From NCBI GenBank assembly GCA_041917255.1, contig JAYRYA010000019.1, forward strand, positions 22,420-86,419: DNA of 64,000 nt, read 5' to 3'. The notes under the pieces were generated by a model. The model saw nothing but the letters and a program-made list of their open reading frames with translations, was not told the origin of the DNA and did no database searches. The position numbers and the translations under genes were made by a program. The stretch is from Zoogloea sp041917255 (GTDB lineage Bacteria; Pseudomonadota; Gammaproteobacteria; Burkholderiales; Rhodocyclaceae). Below, piece by piece: positions 43,428 through 52,909 of this stretch; the stretch's first letter is position 1, and every line of letters begins with the position of its first letter.

Positions 43428-43467
43428 TTGCGATGGTCATGATCTTTGCTATAACACGATCATGACC
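43428..43467 (+). promoter_or_regulatory. Promoter with overlapping operator for the cytochrome cluster
   Basis: A perfect inverted repeat, GGTCATGATC (43435-43444) and GATCATGACC (43458-43467), is separated by 13 bases. It overlaps a possible sigma-70 promoter: TTGCGA at 43428-43433 and TATAAC at 43450-43455 with a 16-base spacer. The layout suggests a dimeric repressor that blocks polymerase. The gap runs from 43392 to 43564. Confidence 0.65.
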
Positions 43468-43564
43468 GGCCCCGACAGAGGGCCCCGCAACCGACCGACG
43501 GAACCTTGATTCCCAGGCGGCGGGGATAGGCGCCGGGCTGCACGCTTCGGAAGGGGATGCAACC

Positions 43565-46186
43565 ATGAAACGCACCTATCTGGCGGCGCTTGCCTTGGCC
43601 GTTGCCGCAATCGCTTTCTGGTCCTTCCGTCCTGAGGCCGACGTCTCTGGCGTGGCGGAAGCACTGGCGCAGAACACCCCCGCGGTGCAGCCCGCACCAC
43701 CCCACGCCCGAGTGCCCGAAACCGGCGTGCAGGATCAGAACCAGCCCTACTTTGAAGCCTGTGCCCGCGAGGGGCTGGGCGAATCGGAGTGCGTCGGCCG
43801 GCTGATCTGGTTCAAGGCCACCGGCGGCAACGAGCGCTTCCACACCTACACCTTCCAGCAGCGCGTGGGCGTGCTGGTGGATTGGTACCGGGTACTGCGC
43901 ACCGACCAGCGGGACGACCGCTTCTGGGCCTGGGGCATCATCAACGATCCGTCCTGCTGCAAGCCCGGCGATGCCAACTGCCCCGCCAAGACGCCCGACG
44001 AAACCTTCGGACTCGACTGGTGCCCCGGGGATGACGTGCTCCTCAAGTACGTGGGCAAGCAGGGCTACATCGACCCGGCCTGTGGCCTCAAGGACTCAGC
44101 CCTCGATCCGGACGACCCCCACAGCCAGGGCGGCAAGCTCGACCAGCGTCACTCGGCGTGCGATCTGCGCTTCGGCACCTCGACCGGTGCGCTGGGCATC
44201 CGCAAGTTTCCCAACCCGCGCTTCGACGCCGAAAAGTGGCGGGCCCTCAACGGCGGCACCGCCAGCTGGGCCGGCTTCGACGGCAAGCTCGATGCGCGCA
44301 CCGGCATCGAATCCGACAGCCGGGTGAGCAAGCTGGCCGACGGCTCCATCGAGCCGCCTTTCCTGATCGGCACCAGCTGCGGCTCGTGCCACATCGCCTT
44401 CGACCCGCTCAACCCGCCGGCCGATCCGGCCCACCCCAAGTGGGAGAACATCAAGGGCCTGGTGGGCAACCAGTACACGCGGATGTCCGAGCTGCTCGGC
44501 TCGGGCATGCCCAAGTCGGCGCTGGAATGGCAGATGTTCGCCCACGCCCGGCCTGGCGTGACCGACACCTCTGCGATCTCCCATGACCAAGTGAACAACC
44601 CCGGTACCATCAACGCGCTGGTCAACGTGGCCCAGCGCCCGGTGTTCAAGGGCGAGTCGGTGAGCAAGTGGCGCAAGGTGGCCGACTGCGGTGCCGAGAA
44701 GGACGAGGCCAAGTGCTGGTGCGAGCCGAACCGTCAGGGCAAGTGCTGGCAGTTCTCGACTCGCACCGATGATGTGACGCCGGTCTTCCTGGGCGGCACC
44801 AAGGTCAGTCTGCCGGGCATCCACCACATCCTGAAGGGCGGCGAGGATTCCACCGGTGCCCTTGAGGCGATCCAGCGGGTGTATTTCAACATTGGCTCGT
44901 GCTCCGAGCAGTGCTGGGTCAATCACTTCACCGACATGCGCCAGGTGGACCCGGAACAGCGTGGCTTCGGCCAGACGGCGTTCAACGTTGGCCAGTGCCG
45001 CCGCGATTGCCCCAACTTCCGGGCGGTGGAGGACAGGCTGCAGAACCTCCTCGATTTCTTCGCCTCGGCCGAATCCGACGAGACCGACCTGTCTGCCGCC
45101 CGCGCCAACGGCCGGAAGGCGAAGGGCATGGCCGGCAGCTACGGCCGCGCCGAGCTGATCGCCGACCTGGACAAGGAATTCGGCAAGGGCGCCGTGGCCC
45201 GCGGTCAGGCGGTGTTTGCCGAGAACTGTGCGCGCTGCCATTCGAGCATCCCCGAAGCCGAAGGCGGGCCCTTCAAGAGCCGCGACTATGCCGCGCCGAA
45301 CGACGCCCATCCGCGCAAGGTCAGGGCGGATTTCCTCGGCAACGACCAGGCCACGCCGGTCACCGAGGTGGGCACTTTCCGCTGCCGCGCGCTGCACTCC
45401 AACCACATGGCCGGCCACCTCTACATGGAATATGGCAACGAAACGATGCGTGCCCGCCCGGTCGTGGCCGACATCCCCGAGTCCGACGCCAGGAAGAACG
45501 GCGGCCGCGGCTACTACCGCAACATCTCGTTGGTGAACGTGTGGGCCACGGCCCCCTTCATGCACAACAACGCCATCGGCCCCGAGGTGTGCGGCAAGCC
45601 AGCCAACAAGGAGAACGACTTCCACCGCGCCCGCTACGCCGACGAGAACAACGCCCTGCTGCCCAACCAGCCCGAATGCGTGCGCTACGACCCGAGCGTG
45701 GAGGGCCGCTTCGAACTCTACAAGCGCTCGATGGCCGAACTGCTCCACCCCGCGTCCCGCGGTCGCAAGATCACCCTGACCAACGCCGACCTGCTCATCG
45801 ACATGGGCATCCGTCCGCTGGAGGGCAAGGTCGAGAAGCCCCTCAAGGACTTCGGGCAAGTGAAGATTCCGATGGGCACCAGCGCCGGTTACCTCAACGG
45901 CCTGCAGCACAAGCAGCTGGTCGGCGATCTCTTCCTGGCCAAGCGCGACCCGGCCCGGCTGGAAGCTGCCGGCAAGAAGGCCCTGGTGCCAACCCTCCAG
46001 GTCATCGTCGAAGAAGTGCTGAAGAACCCCTCGCGCTTCGTGGAGGTGCTGCGCCAGCACCACGACTTCATCGCGGCCAACTACCAGAGCTGCGACCAGC
46101 TGGTGGAAAACGAGGGTCACCGCTTCGGCGAGGATCTGTCCGAGGCCGACAAGAAGGCTGTCACCGCCTTCCTCGCCACCCTGTAG
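43565..46186 (+). CDS. Large two-haem c-type cytochrome, RoxA/di-haem peroxidase-like superfamily
   Basis: An 873-residue exported protein with an N-terminal signal or anchor (YLAALALAVAAIAFWSF). Haem c sites are CGSCH (residues 272-276) and CARCH (555-559). Many further cysteines (for example SCCKPGDANC, CWCEPNRQGKCW, CSEQC, CRRDC) could form disulfides. The stretch after the second haem (VWATAPFMHNNAIG) resembles the distal region of di-haem peroxidases and RoxA-type oxygenases. First gene of a five-gene cluster. Substrate unknown; a family search is required for firmer placement. Confidence 0.8.
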   Translation: MKRTYLAALALAVAAIAFWSFRPEADVSGVAEALAQNTPAVQPAPPHARVPETGVQDQNQPYFEACAREGLGESECVGRLIWFKATGGNERFHTYTFQQRVGVLVDWYRVLRTDQRDDRFWAWGIINDPSCCKPGDANCPAKTPDETFGLDWCPGDDVLLKYVGKQGYIDPACGLKDSALDPDDPHSQGGKLDQRHSACDLRFGTSTGALGIRKFPNPRFDAEKWRALNGGTASWAGFDGKLDARTGIESDSRVSKLADGSIEPPFLIGTSCGSCHIAFDPLNPPADPAHPKWENIKGLVGNQYTRMSELLGSGMPKSALEWQMFAHARPGVTDTSAISHDQVNNPGTINALVNVAQRPVFKGESVSKWRKVADCGAEKDEAKCWCEPNRQGKCWQFSTRTDDVTPVFLGGTKVSLPGIHHILKGGEDSTGALEAIQRVYFNIGSCSEQCWVNHFTDMRQVDPEQRGFGQTAFNVGQCRRDCPNFRAVEDRLQNLLDFFASAESDETDLSAARANGRKAKGMAGSYGRAELIADLDKEFGKGAVARGQAVFAENCARCHSSIPEAEGGPFKSRDYAAPNDAHPRKVRADFLGNDQATPVTEVGTFRCRALHSNHMAGHLYMEYGNETMRARPVVADIPESDARKNGGRGYYRNISLVNVWATAPFMHNNAIGPEVCGKPANKENDFHRARYADENNALLPNQPECVRYDPSVEGRFELYKRSMAELLHPASRGRKITLTNADLLIDMGIRPLEGKVEKPLKDFGQVKIPMGTSAGYLNGLQHKQLVGDLFLAKRDPARLEAAGKKALVPTLQVIVEEVLKNPSRFVEVLRQHHDFIAANYQSCDQLVENEGHRFGEDLSEADKKAVTAFLATL

Positions 46187-46197
46187 GGAGCGCCGCC

Positions 46198-47073
46198 ATG
46201 AAAGCCCTTCACGCCATCTGTGCCCTGTGTGCCACGGCGGGCCTCGTTGCCTGCGGGCCCGACAAGACCGCCCAGCCCAACATCCCCTTCGCGCCCTACG
46301 ACAAGACCTACGCCTCCAAGCCCGATCTCGCCCAGGTGGATCACGCCTACCCGATCCCCACCGCCGAGATCGCGAAGATCACGCCCGACTACCTGGCGAG
46401 CCTGGACCAGGAGCAGCTCGACCAGATCTACGCCCGCCTCACTGCCGGCCCGATCCCCGATGGTGCCTTCGACGGCCGCATCCTGCTGCCCAAGGGGAGC
46501 AGCGGCAAGCTGCGGCTGGCCGAGATCGTCGGTGGCTTTGCCGGCACCGCGCTGCAACTCAAGGGCCTGGTGCTGGAAGACGTGGGCGAGACCTTGTGGC
46601 GGGGCAAGGTGTTCTATCGGGACGAGCGCGTGCTGCGCAACCGGATCGAGGATCTCGAGCTGCTGCGCAAGGCCGGGCTGGTGAAGGGCGAGCCCCAGAC
46701 GATGGACTTCAACGGCAAGCAGACCTGGCTGCTCTTCCCGGCCAAGCTGTACTGCGGCCAGAGCCTCCTCGACGCCCGGCGCGAGTCGATCATCATCGAC
46801 TACTTCTTTACCGACGAGATCGCCGGCTACCAGGAATACCCCGACTTCCTCGCCGGGCGTCGCGGGCTGCGGGTGCGCGACGAGATCCGCATGATCCGTC
46901 CGGGGCTCTACCTGGGCCGCGCCTATCTCGACAAGGGCTTCGCCCTCAACTTCACGCTTTACAACAAGGCGATGGACGATCAGGGGCGCGACGCCTTCAT
47001 CAAGGCCGGCCCGGCCCAGGAAGACTGCTGGCCGGGTACCCAGGTGCGCAAGCTGCTGGCCGCGGCGGGCTGA
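46198..47073 (+). CDS. Lipoprotein of the cytochrome cluster, unknown function
   Basis: A 291-residue lipoprotein with signal HAICALCATAGLVACGPD (lipobox cysteine at 19). The mature part has no CXXCH motif. It contains ILLPKGSSGKLRLAEIVGGF, a strand-rich middle (DFNGKQTWLLFPAKLYCGQS) and a second half with SIIIDYFFTDEIAGYQEYPD. It starts 11 bases after the first cytochrome gene. It may anchor or support the cytochromes; no family recognised. Confidence 0.72.
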   Translation: MKALHAICALCATAGLVACGPDKTAQPNIPFAPYDKTYASKPDLAQVDHAYPIPTAEIAKITPDYLASLDQEQLDQIYARLTAGPIPDGAFDGRILLPKGSSGKLRLAEIVGGFAGTALQLKGLVLEDVGETLWRGKVFYRDERVLRNRIEDLELLRKAGLVKGEPQTMDFNGKQTWLLFPAKLYCGQSLLDARRESIIIDYFFTDEIAGYQEYPDFLAGRRGLRVRDEIRMIRPGLYLGRAYLDKGFALNFTLYNKAMDDQGRDAFIKAGPAQEDCWPGTQVRKLLAAAG

Positions 47074-47104
47074 CCGGCGGCCGGCGCAACCCGGGTGGCG
47101 CGCC

Positions 47105-49138
47105 GTGACGATCCGCCGGGCCCTGCAGTCGATGCTGCTGGCGGCCTTCGTGCTGGCCCCGGTAGCGGCCGTGGCGCCCGCGCGGGCGGCGGCCTGGGTC
47201 GTCGATCCCGCTGCGCCAGGGGCGCATCTGCCGCCGGTGGGCATGTCGCTCTTCGACCAACTCTTTGCCGACGACCGGGGTGGTCATTCCGTGCCCTTTC
47301 CCTTCGAAAAGCTCCTCGCCCGACTCGACCCGCTGCTGGCCCATGACGCGGCCGACGCGCTGCCGGCGGTCAAGCCGGTGCTGATCCCCCTCGGCCGCTC
47401 GCTCCAGCGTACCGCCGCGGCGCCGGATTACTTCCGCTTCCCCCGCGTGGTGGTGGCCGTCGATTCACCTCCGGCGCCGGGCGCGCCGTTGCTCAAGGAT
47501 AGGCTCTACATTGGCTACGCCGAGAAGTCGGCGGTGCTGGAGGTCATCAGCTACAACGAGGCTGCCGGCCGCTTCGAGTTCCAGCTGGTCAAGGATTACC
47601 GGGCCGGTGCCCGACCGCGGGTGTTCTACGCCAACCGCAACATCTGCTTCGCCTGCCACCAGAACGGCGCACCCATCTTCTCCCGCGCCCTGTGGGACGA
47701 GACCAACGCCAACCCGGCCATCGCGGCGCGGCTGGGCGCGGCGGGCCGCAGTTTCTACGGCATCCCGCCCGGGCGCGGCGTGGATCTGCCCTACGCCATC
47801 GACAAGGCCGTGCGGCGGGCCAACCTGTTTGCCCTTGCCCAGCGTCTGTGGCGCGAGGGCTGCGGGCCCGGCGAGGCCGGTGCGGCGTGTCGGGCCGGGC
47901 TGTTTGCGGCGGCCGTCCGCCTGCGTCTGGCCGACGGCCGGGCAGGGCGCCCGGATGCCGTCTTCGAGGACACCGTCGCCGGCCCGCTGCGCTACCGGGC
48001 GGGCGAGCGCTGGCCCGACGGGCTCGCCATCGGCCGCTCTGACCTGCCCAACCGCAATCCGCTCCAGGCCGTCACCCGCTGGCCGGATGCCGCGCCGGCG
48101 CAGATTGCGTTCTCTCACGTGCCGGCCCGCTTCGAGCCGCTGGCGCCGCGCCCGCCGGATGCGTGGTGGCGGGCCAATGCGCCAGAAGCGCTGGCCGACG
48201 CGGTGGCGGGCGTGGCCGAGTTTGTTGCCGAAGGGCGCTGGCCGCGCCTCGAGGCCGCCCTGGCGCGTCGGGCCGCCCGTCTGCCGCACCGGGTGCTGAC
48301 GCTGGATTGCGCGCCGCTGCCGGCATCCCGGGCATCCCGCTGCCGCAGCGCCGATGGCGCCACCACGCTGGATCTGTCAGACGGGGGGATCAGTCGTTTG
48401 TCCCTGGCCGGCGAACCGCCGCAGCCGGCCTTCGCCGCCCAGGAACCGGTGCGTCTCGCCGGTGGCGACTGGCTGGCACAGGTCGACGCGGGCGCCCTGA
48501 AGGCCGGCGCCGGCCCACTCAAGTTGCAGCTGCGCGCCGACAGCCGGGCGCTGGCCGAGGCGATGGCAACCCTGGCCGCCGGCCCCGACAGCGCGGCGCT
48601 GCTGGGAGACCGGCCAATCCCCGCCACGGCCCTGATCGACGCCTTGCTGGCGGCGCTTGGCGATACTCCGGCGAAAGCGTCCCGGCCCGCGCCGCCCGTG
48701 CCACGCCTCGAAACCCCCGACACACCGCCCGGCAATGCGCCGATGGGGTCGCCGCTGCCTGCGCCGCTCGCCGCCTTTCACGCCTGGTGCGCCGCCTGTC
48801 ACCTGAGCGCCGAGCAGTTTCCGCCCAATTTCCTGCAAGGCCCGCGGAGCGAGCTGGAGGCGCGCGTCCGCCAGTGCGCCCCGCGCATCTTCGTGCGCCT
48901 GGCCATGGCGCGCCGAATGCCCACTGCCCGGGAGAAGACACCGATGCCGCCCGAAACCATGCTGCCGGCCTTCGGCATTCGCTCGGCCGAGTGGGCGACA
49001 AGCCCCGACCGCGCTGCGCTGGAGTCCGTCGTCGCTGCCATGCTGCGGATGGAAACCGGCCGCGACCCCGACCTCGACGCGCTGCTGGCGGGTGGCTACG
49101 AAGCCCTGCGCCCCTGCCTCGCCGCCGGGGCGCATTGA
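47105..49138 (+). CDS. Two-haem c-type cytochrome, 677 residues
   Basis: The start is GTG at 47105, with signal peptide LQSMLLAAFVLAPVAAVAPARA. Haem c sites are CFACH (181-185) and CAACH (562-566), nearly 380 residues apart. Between them is a long arginine- and alanine-rich region with strand content and only a few cysteines. I recognise no family beyond c-type cytochrome. Lies 31 bases after the lipoprotein gene in the same run. Confidence 0.75.
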   Translation: MTIRRALQSMLLAAFVLAPVAAVAPARAAAWVVDPAAPGAHLPPVGMSLFDQLFADDRGGHSVPFPFEKLLARLDPLLAHDAADALPAVKPVLIPLGRSLQRTAAAPDYFRFPRVVVAVDSPPAPGAPLLKDRLYIGYAEKSAVLEVISYNEAAGRFEFQLVKDYRAGARPRVFYANRNICFACHQNGAPIFSRALWDETNANPAIAARLGAAGRSFYGIPPGRGVDLPYAIDKAVRRANLFALAQRLWREGCGPGEAGAACRAGLFAAAVRLRLADGRAGRPDAVFEDTVAGPLRYRAGERWPDGLAIGRSDLPNRNPLQAVTRWPDAAPAQIAFSHVPARFEPLAPRPPDAWWRANAPEALADAVAGVAEFVAEGRWPRLEAALARRAARLPHRVLTLDCAPLPASRASRCRSADGATTLDLSDGGISRLSLAGEPPQPAFAAQEPVRLAGGDWLAQVDAGALKAGAGPLKLQLRADSRALAEAMATLAAGPDSAALLGDRPIPATALIDALLAALGDTPAKASRPAPPVPRLETPDTPPGNAPMGSPLPAPLAAFHAWCAACHLSAEQFPPNFLQGPRSELEARVRQCAPRIFVRLAMARRMPTAREKTPMPPETMLPAFGIRSAEWATSPDRAALESVVAAMLRMETGRDPDLDALLAGGYEALRPCLAAGAH

Positions 49139-49156
49139 GAACGAACGGAGGCCATC

Positions 49157-50674
49157 ATGCCCCACCGCGCCGTGCCACCCACCCACCGTTGGAAGCGTCG
49201 TTTCCTGATCCTCTTCGCGATCACCGTGGTGTTTCCGGCCACCATCGTGCTGTGGCTTCTGGGGCGCTTCGGCGCCGATTCGCCGGTGGATTACGCCGAC
49301 CCGGTGGAGCACTTCAAGTACGGCTCCACCGGCGGCGAGCACGAGATGGGCTTTCCGTACTGGATCTGGCGGGCGCTGCCCGAGGTGTGCGGTCACCTGC
49401 TGCCGGGCAAGGGTTACGCGTCGCTGGGCATGCTCTACGAGAAGAACCCGGATGGCAGCGCGAAGGATCTGCCGGTGGGCACCTCGAAGCGCCGCTATCA
49501 GGGCGTGGACCGGGTCTTTGTCAATTGCGCGGTGTGCCACACCAGCACCGTGCGCGCCGCGCCCGGCCAGCCGCCGCTGCTGGTGGCGGGCATGCCGGCG
49601 GCGCTGTTCAACATGCATGCCTTCGAGACCTTCTTCTTCAACTGCGCGGCCGACCCCAAGTTTGCCAAGGAATACGTGATCCCCGAGATCCAGCGCCAGG
49701 GAGCCGATCTAGACCTGCTCGACCGCTACGTGGTCTATCCCCTCGCCATCGGCATCATGCGCGACCGGGTGCTGGCCCTGAAGGGGCGTTTCGACTGGGT
49801 GTATCGCCAGAAACCCTGGGGGCCGGGGCGGGTGGATACCTTCAACTCGGCCAAGGTGATCTTCAACTTCCCGATGGATCACCTGCCGCCCGAGGAGTTC
49901 GACGCCCCGGCGGACTTTCCGTCGATCTGGCTGCAGCGCCCGCGCCGCGAACCCCGCGCAATGGAACTGCACTGGGACGGCAACAACACCGACATGACCG
50001 AGCGCAACAAGAGCGCCGCCTTTGGCACCGGCACCACGCCGCCTACCCTCGACGTGGCCCGCATCCGGCGGGTGGAAGACTGGATCCTCGACGCCGAGCC
50101 GCCGCCCTTCACCAAACTGTTCCCGGTCGATGCAGCGCTGGCGGCCCGCGGCGCGCCGATCTACAAGGAATACTGCGCCGACTGCCACGGTGCCTCCGGG
50201 CGGGATTTCAGTGGCGGGCAGGTGGGGCGGGTCACGCCGCTGGCGCAGATCGGCACGGACCGTCGGCGGCTGGACTCCTACACCTACACCCTGGCAGTCA
50301 ATCAGGCGACGCTCTACGCCGACTACCCGTGGCGCTTCACCCAGTTCCGCAAGACCCACGGCTACGCCAACATGCCGCTGGACGGCATCTGGCTGCGCGC
50401 GCCCTACCTGCACAACGGTTCGGTGCCCAGCCTGCGCGACCTGCTGGAACCCGCGTCCCGGCGCCCGACGGTGTTCTGGCGCGGCAACGATGTGTTCGAC
50501 CCGGTGAAGGTGGGCTTCGTGTCCGATCTGCACGAAGCGGGCGGCAAGGGCTTCTTCCGCTTCGACACCGCCCTGCCCGGCAATGGCAACGGCGGCCACG
50601 AGGGGCGGGCCTACGGCACCGAACTCACCGCCGAAGACAAGGCCGCCCTCGTCGAATTCCTCAAGACTTTCTGA
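49157..50674 (+). CDS. Membrane-anchored two-haem c-type cytochrome, paralogue A
   Basis: A 505-residue protein with an N-terminal membrane anchor (about 15-36, FLILFAITVVFPATIVLWLL). Haem c sites are CAVCH (124-128) and CADCH (340-344). It shares with the next protein a start pattern (FKYGSTGGEHEMGFPYWIW), the first haem at the same residues, and the end block (LDGIWLRAPYLHNGSVPSL, then a WRGNDVFDPVKVGFV stretch). The pattern is that of RoxA/di-haem oxidoreductase-like proteins. Starts 18 bases after the previous gene. Confidence 0.8.
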   Translation: MPHRAVPPTHRWKRRFLILFAITVVFPATIVLWLLGRFGADSPVDYADPVEHFKYGSTGGEHEMGFPYWIWRALPEVCGHLLPGKGYASLGMLYEKNPDGSAKDLPVGTSKRRYQGVDRVFVNCAVCHTSTVRAAPGQPPLLVAGMPAALFNMHAFETFFFNCAADPKFAKEYVIPEIQRQGADLDLLDRYVVYPLAIGIMRDRVLALKGRFDWVYRQKPWGPGRVDTFNSAKVIFNFPMDHLPPEEFDAPADFPSIWLQRPRREPRAMELHWDGNNTDMTERNKSAAFGTGTTPPTLDVARIRRVEDWILDAEPPPFTKLFPVDAALAARGAPIYKEYCADCHGASGRDFSGGQVGRVTPLAQIGTDRRRLDSYTYTLAVNQATLYADYPWRFTQFRKTHGYANMPLDGIWLRAPYLHNGSVPSLRDLLEPASRRPTVFWRGNDVFDPVKVGFVSDLHEAGGKGFFRFDTALPGNGNGGHEGRAYGTELTAEDKAALVEFLKTF

Positions 50675-50687
50675 ACGGGAGGACACC

Positions 50688-52172
50688 ATGAATTCCCGAT
50701 CCCTGGAAATCCGCCGTGCAGCCCTGCGCACCGCGCTGCTGGGCCTGGCGCTGCTGGTGGTCGCGGGCATCTACCTGGGCTGGAGCCGCGGCTTCCGCGA
50801 GGAGCCGCAGCCCGCCTGGGTGTTCGAATCCGCCGACAGCCGTTTCAAGTATGGCTCCATCGGCGCCGAGCACGATGCCGGCGTGCCTTACTGGATCTTC
50901 TATGTGCTGCCCCGGGTGTTCCCCGAGAAGTTCCGCCAGGACGGCAAGGTCGCGCCGGGCGGCTACGCAGCGCTGGGCGTGGCCTGGGAGCAGGGCCAGG
51001 AGCTGCCCGTCGGCTTCACCCGCAAGACCATCGGCTTTGCCCGCGTCGCCAACAATTGCGCCGCCTGCCACACCACCAGCTACCGCGCGAGCCCGGATTC
51101 CAACCCGGTGTTTGTGGTCGGCGGCCCCGGCCACACGGTGAATATCGAAAACTTCTTCCGCCTGCTCATCGACTGCGCCCGCGATCCACGCTTCAACGCC
51201 GACATCCTGATGGCCGAGATCGACCGGGTGACCGATCTGGACTTCATCGACCGGCTGCTCTATCGCTTCGTGATCATCCCGATCACCAAGAAGCGCCTGC
51301 TGGAGCGCGAGGCCCAGTTTGCGTGGATCTACCGCAGCGACTTTCCCGACTGGGGCCGTGGGCGGGACGACGGGATGAATCTGACCCGCTATTTCATGAT
51401 CCGCGCCCCGATGGACGACGCCTTCGGCCCGGCCGACATCCCGGCGATCTGGAACCTCGGCAAATACCATCCCGAAACCGGCCAGCTGCCCAACTACGCC
51501 GGCGACACCCACGACGTGCATTCGGTGGTGATCGACTCCGCCCTTGGCGTGCTCGGCGCCGCGCCGGCCAGCAAGGCGGATTTTGCGGCCCAGGTGACGT
51601 GGCTGGAAGACTACCTCTCGAAACTGCCGCCGCCCAAGTATCCCTTCCCCGTCGACGCCGCCCGCGCCGCCGCCGGCAAGGCAGTGTTCGACGCCCAATG
51701 CGCCACCTGTCACGCCAGCCCGCGCACCGGCACGCGGCTTCCGCTGGCCGATGTCGGTACCGACCGCGGGCGTCTCGATACGTGGAACAAGGGCGCCGCC
51801 ATCCAGGCGAATCGTATCGTTGCCGGCATGGGCATCCAGCGTCGCGGGCTGGTCGAGGAAGACCTGCCCGGCTACAAGATTCCCTTCCTCGACGGCATCT
51901 GGCTGCGCGCGCCCTATCTGCACAACGGCTCGGTGCCCACTTTGCGTGATCTGCTGGAACCCGCCGCCGAGCGGCCCAAGGCTTTCTGGCGGGGCTACGA
52001 CGTGTTCGATCCGGTCAAGGTGGGTTTTGTGACCGAAGGCGACGGGGCGAAACAGGTGGGTACCTGGATGGACACCACCCAGCGCGGCAGCGGCAACCAG
52101 GGACACGAGTTCGGCACCGGCCTTGGCCGTGCCGACAAGGACGCGCTGGTGGAATACCTGAAGACGCTGTAG
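50688..52172 (+). CDS. Membrane-anchored two-haem c-type cytochrome, paralogue B
   Basis: A 494-residue protein with a membrane anchor (about 12-31, LRTALLGLALLVVAGIYLGW). Haem c sites are CAACH (124-128) and CATCH (338-342). It shares FKYGSIGAEHDAGVPYWIF and LDGIWLRAPYLHNGSVPTL with the gene before it, so the pair arose by tandem duplication. Starts 13 bases after paralogue A with GGGAGGA as ribosome site. Ends the cluster. Confidence 0.82.
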   Translation: MNSRSLEIRRAALRTALLGLALLVVAGIYLGWSRGFREEPQPAWVFESADSRFKYGSIGAEHDAGVPYWIFYVLPRVFPEKFRQDGKVAPGGYAALGVAWEQGQELPVGFTRKTIGFARVANNCAACHTTSYRASPDSNPVFVVGGPGHTVNIENFFRLLIDCARDPRFNADILMAEIDRVTDLDFIDRLLYRFVIIPITKKRLLEREAQFAWIYRSDFPDWGRGRDDGMNLTRYFMIRAPMDDAFGPADIPAIWNLGKYHPETGQLPNYAGDTHDVHSVVIDSALGVLGAAPASKADFAAQVTWLEDYLSKLPPPKYPFPVDAARAAAGKAVFDAQCATCHASPRTGTRLPLADVGTDRGRLDTWNKGAAIQANRIVAGMGIQRRGLVEEDLPGYKIPFLDGIWLRAPYLHNGSVPTLRDLLEPAAERPKAFWRGYDVFDPVKVGFVTEGDGAKQVGTWMDTTQRGSGNQGHEFGTGLGRADKDALVEYLKTL

Positions 52173-52175
52173 CGG

Positions 52176-52520
52176 CTAGCGCAGCAGATAGGCCACGCCG
52201 ACTCCGATCGCCACGATTGTGGCCACCAGCACGGCACCGGCGGCCACATCCTTGGCGACGCCGATCTCCGGGTGCTGGCCGGGGTGAAGGAGATCGGCGA
52301 GGGTTTCGATGGCCGTGTTGGCCATCTCGGCCACCAGCACCAGCCCGACCGCCAGCCCCACCAGCGCCCACCACAGCGCCGGCGCGCCGGTGATGGCCAG
52401 AAAGAGCATCACCGCCACCACGGCCGCGCCGTGGGTGCGCATGCTCCGTTCGCGACGGAAAGCCACGACGATGCCGTTTCGGGCGTAGCCGAAGCGGCGC
52501 AGGAGTCCTTGTCCTTTCAT
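52176..52520 (-). CDS. dgkA: Diacylglycerol kinase
   Basis: A 114-residue DgkA-type kinase with three membrane spans. The catalytic region is VLVAEMANTAIETLADLLH (Glu in the EMANTAIE motif). It recycles diacylglycerol to phosphatidic acid in the inner membrane. It converges with the cytochrome cluster, 3 bases from its end. Confidence 0.93.
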   Translation of the reverse strand: MKGQGLLRRFGYARNGIVVAFRRERSMRTHGAAVVAVMLFLAITGAPALWWALVGLAVGLVLVAEMANTAIETLADLLHPGQHPEIGVAKDVAAGAVLVATIVAIGVGVAYLLR

Positions 52521-52909
52521 AATTCCAACTCTACGCCAAGGCCGGCCGTGCGGCCAGCACCGAGAGCCCCTCCGGAAAGCGGGTCGTGATACGAAATTTC
52601 TTGATTCTGAGGCTAAAGAAATCAGATTCATCTGTCGTTAAATGAAGGACTCCTCCATACCCGTATCGGGTTTGCGCTGACCGCCGGGGAGGCCTCCAGG
52701 CAGCAACCCTCTTCCGGCGGTCGCACTTTTCTTCTTTCCCCGTCTTTATCGCGCACATCGTGCCGTGTCACAGGGCGATCCGGCGCCGGATATCCAGTTT
52801 TGACACTTGATCTGCATGGCCCCGTGTCGTGGCGCACCCGGCGGTCGGCGAGACTCTGCTACAGTGCGCCGTCGCTGGCGCAGGCCGGCGTGAAGATCAA
52901 CCGATCCGC
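52521..52909. other. Long leader region before the deacetylase gene, with a structured RNA candidate
   Basis: No gene found. A stem of GACCGCCGG (52679-52687) with CCGGCGGTC (52714-52722) spans a 26-base loop containing GGAGGCCTCC, and is followed by ACTTTTCTTCTTT on the plus strand. It could be an attenuator, a small RNA or a terminator. I could not match it to a named riboswitch. Confidence 0.45.

Noticed and set aside
52679..52735. Leader stem considered as a named riboswitch or SRP RNA
   Set aside because: No match by eye to the conserved cores of riboswitches I know, nor to the SRP RNA loop.
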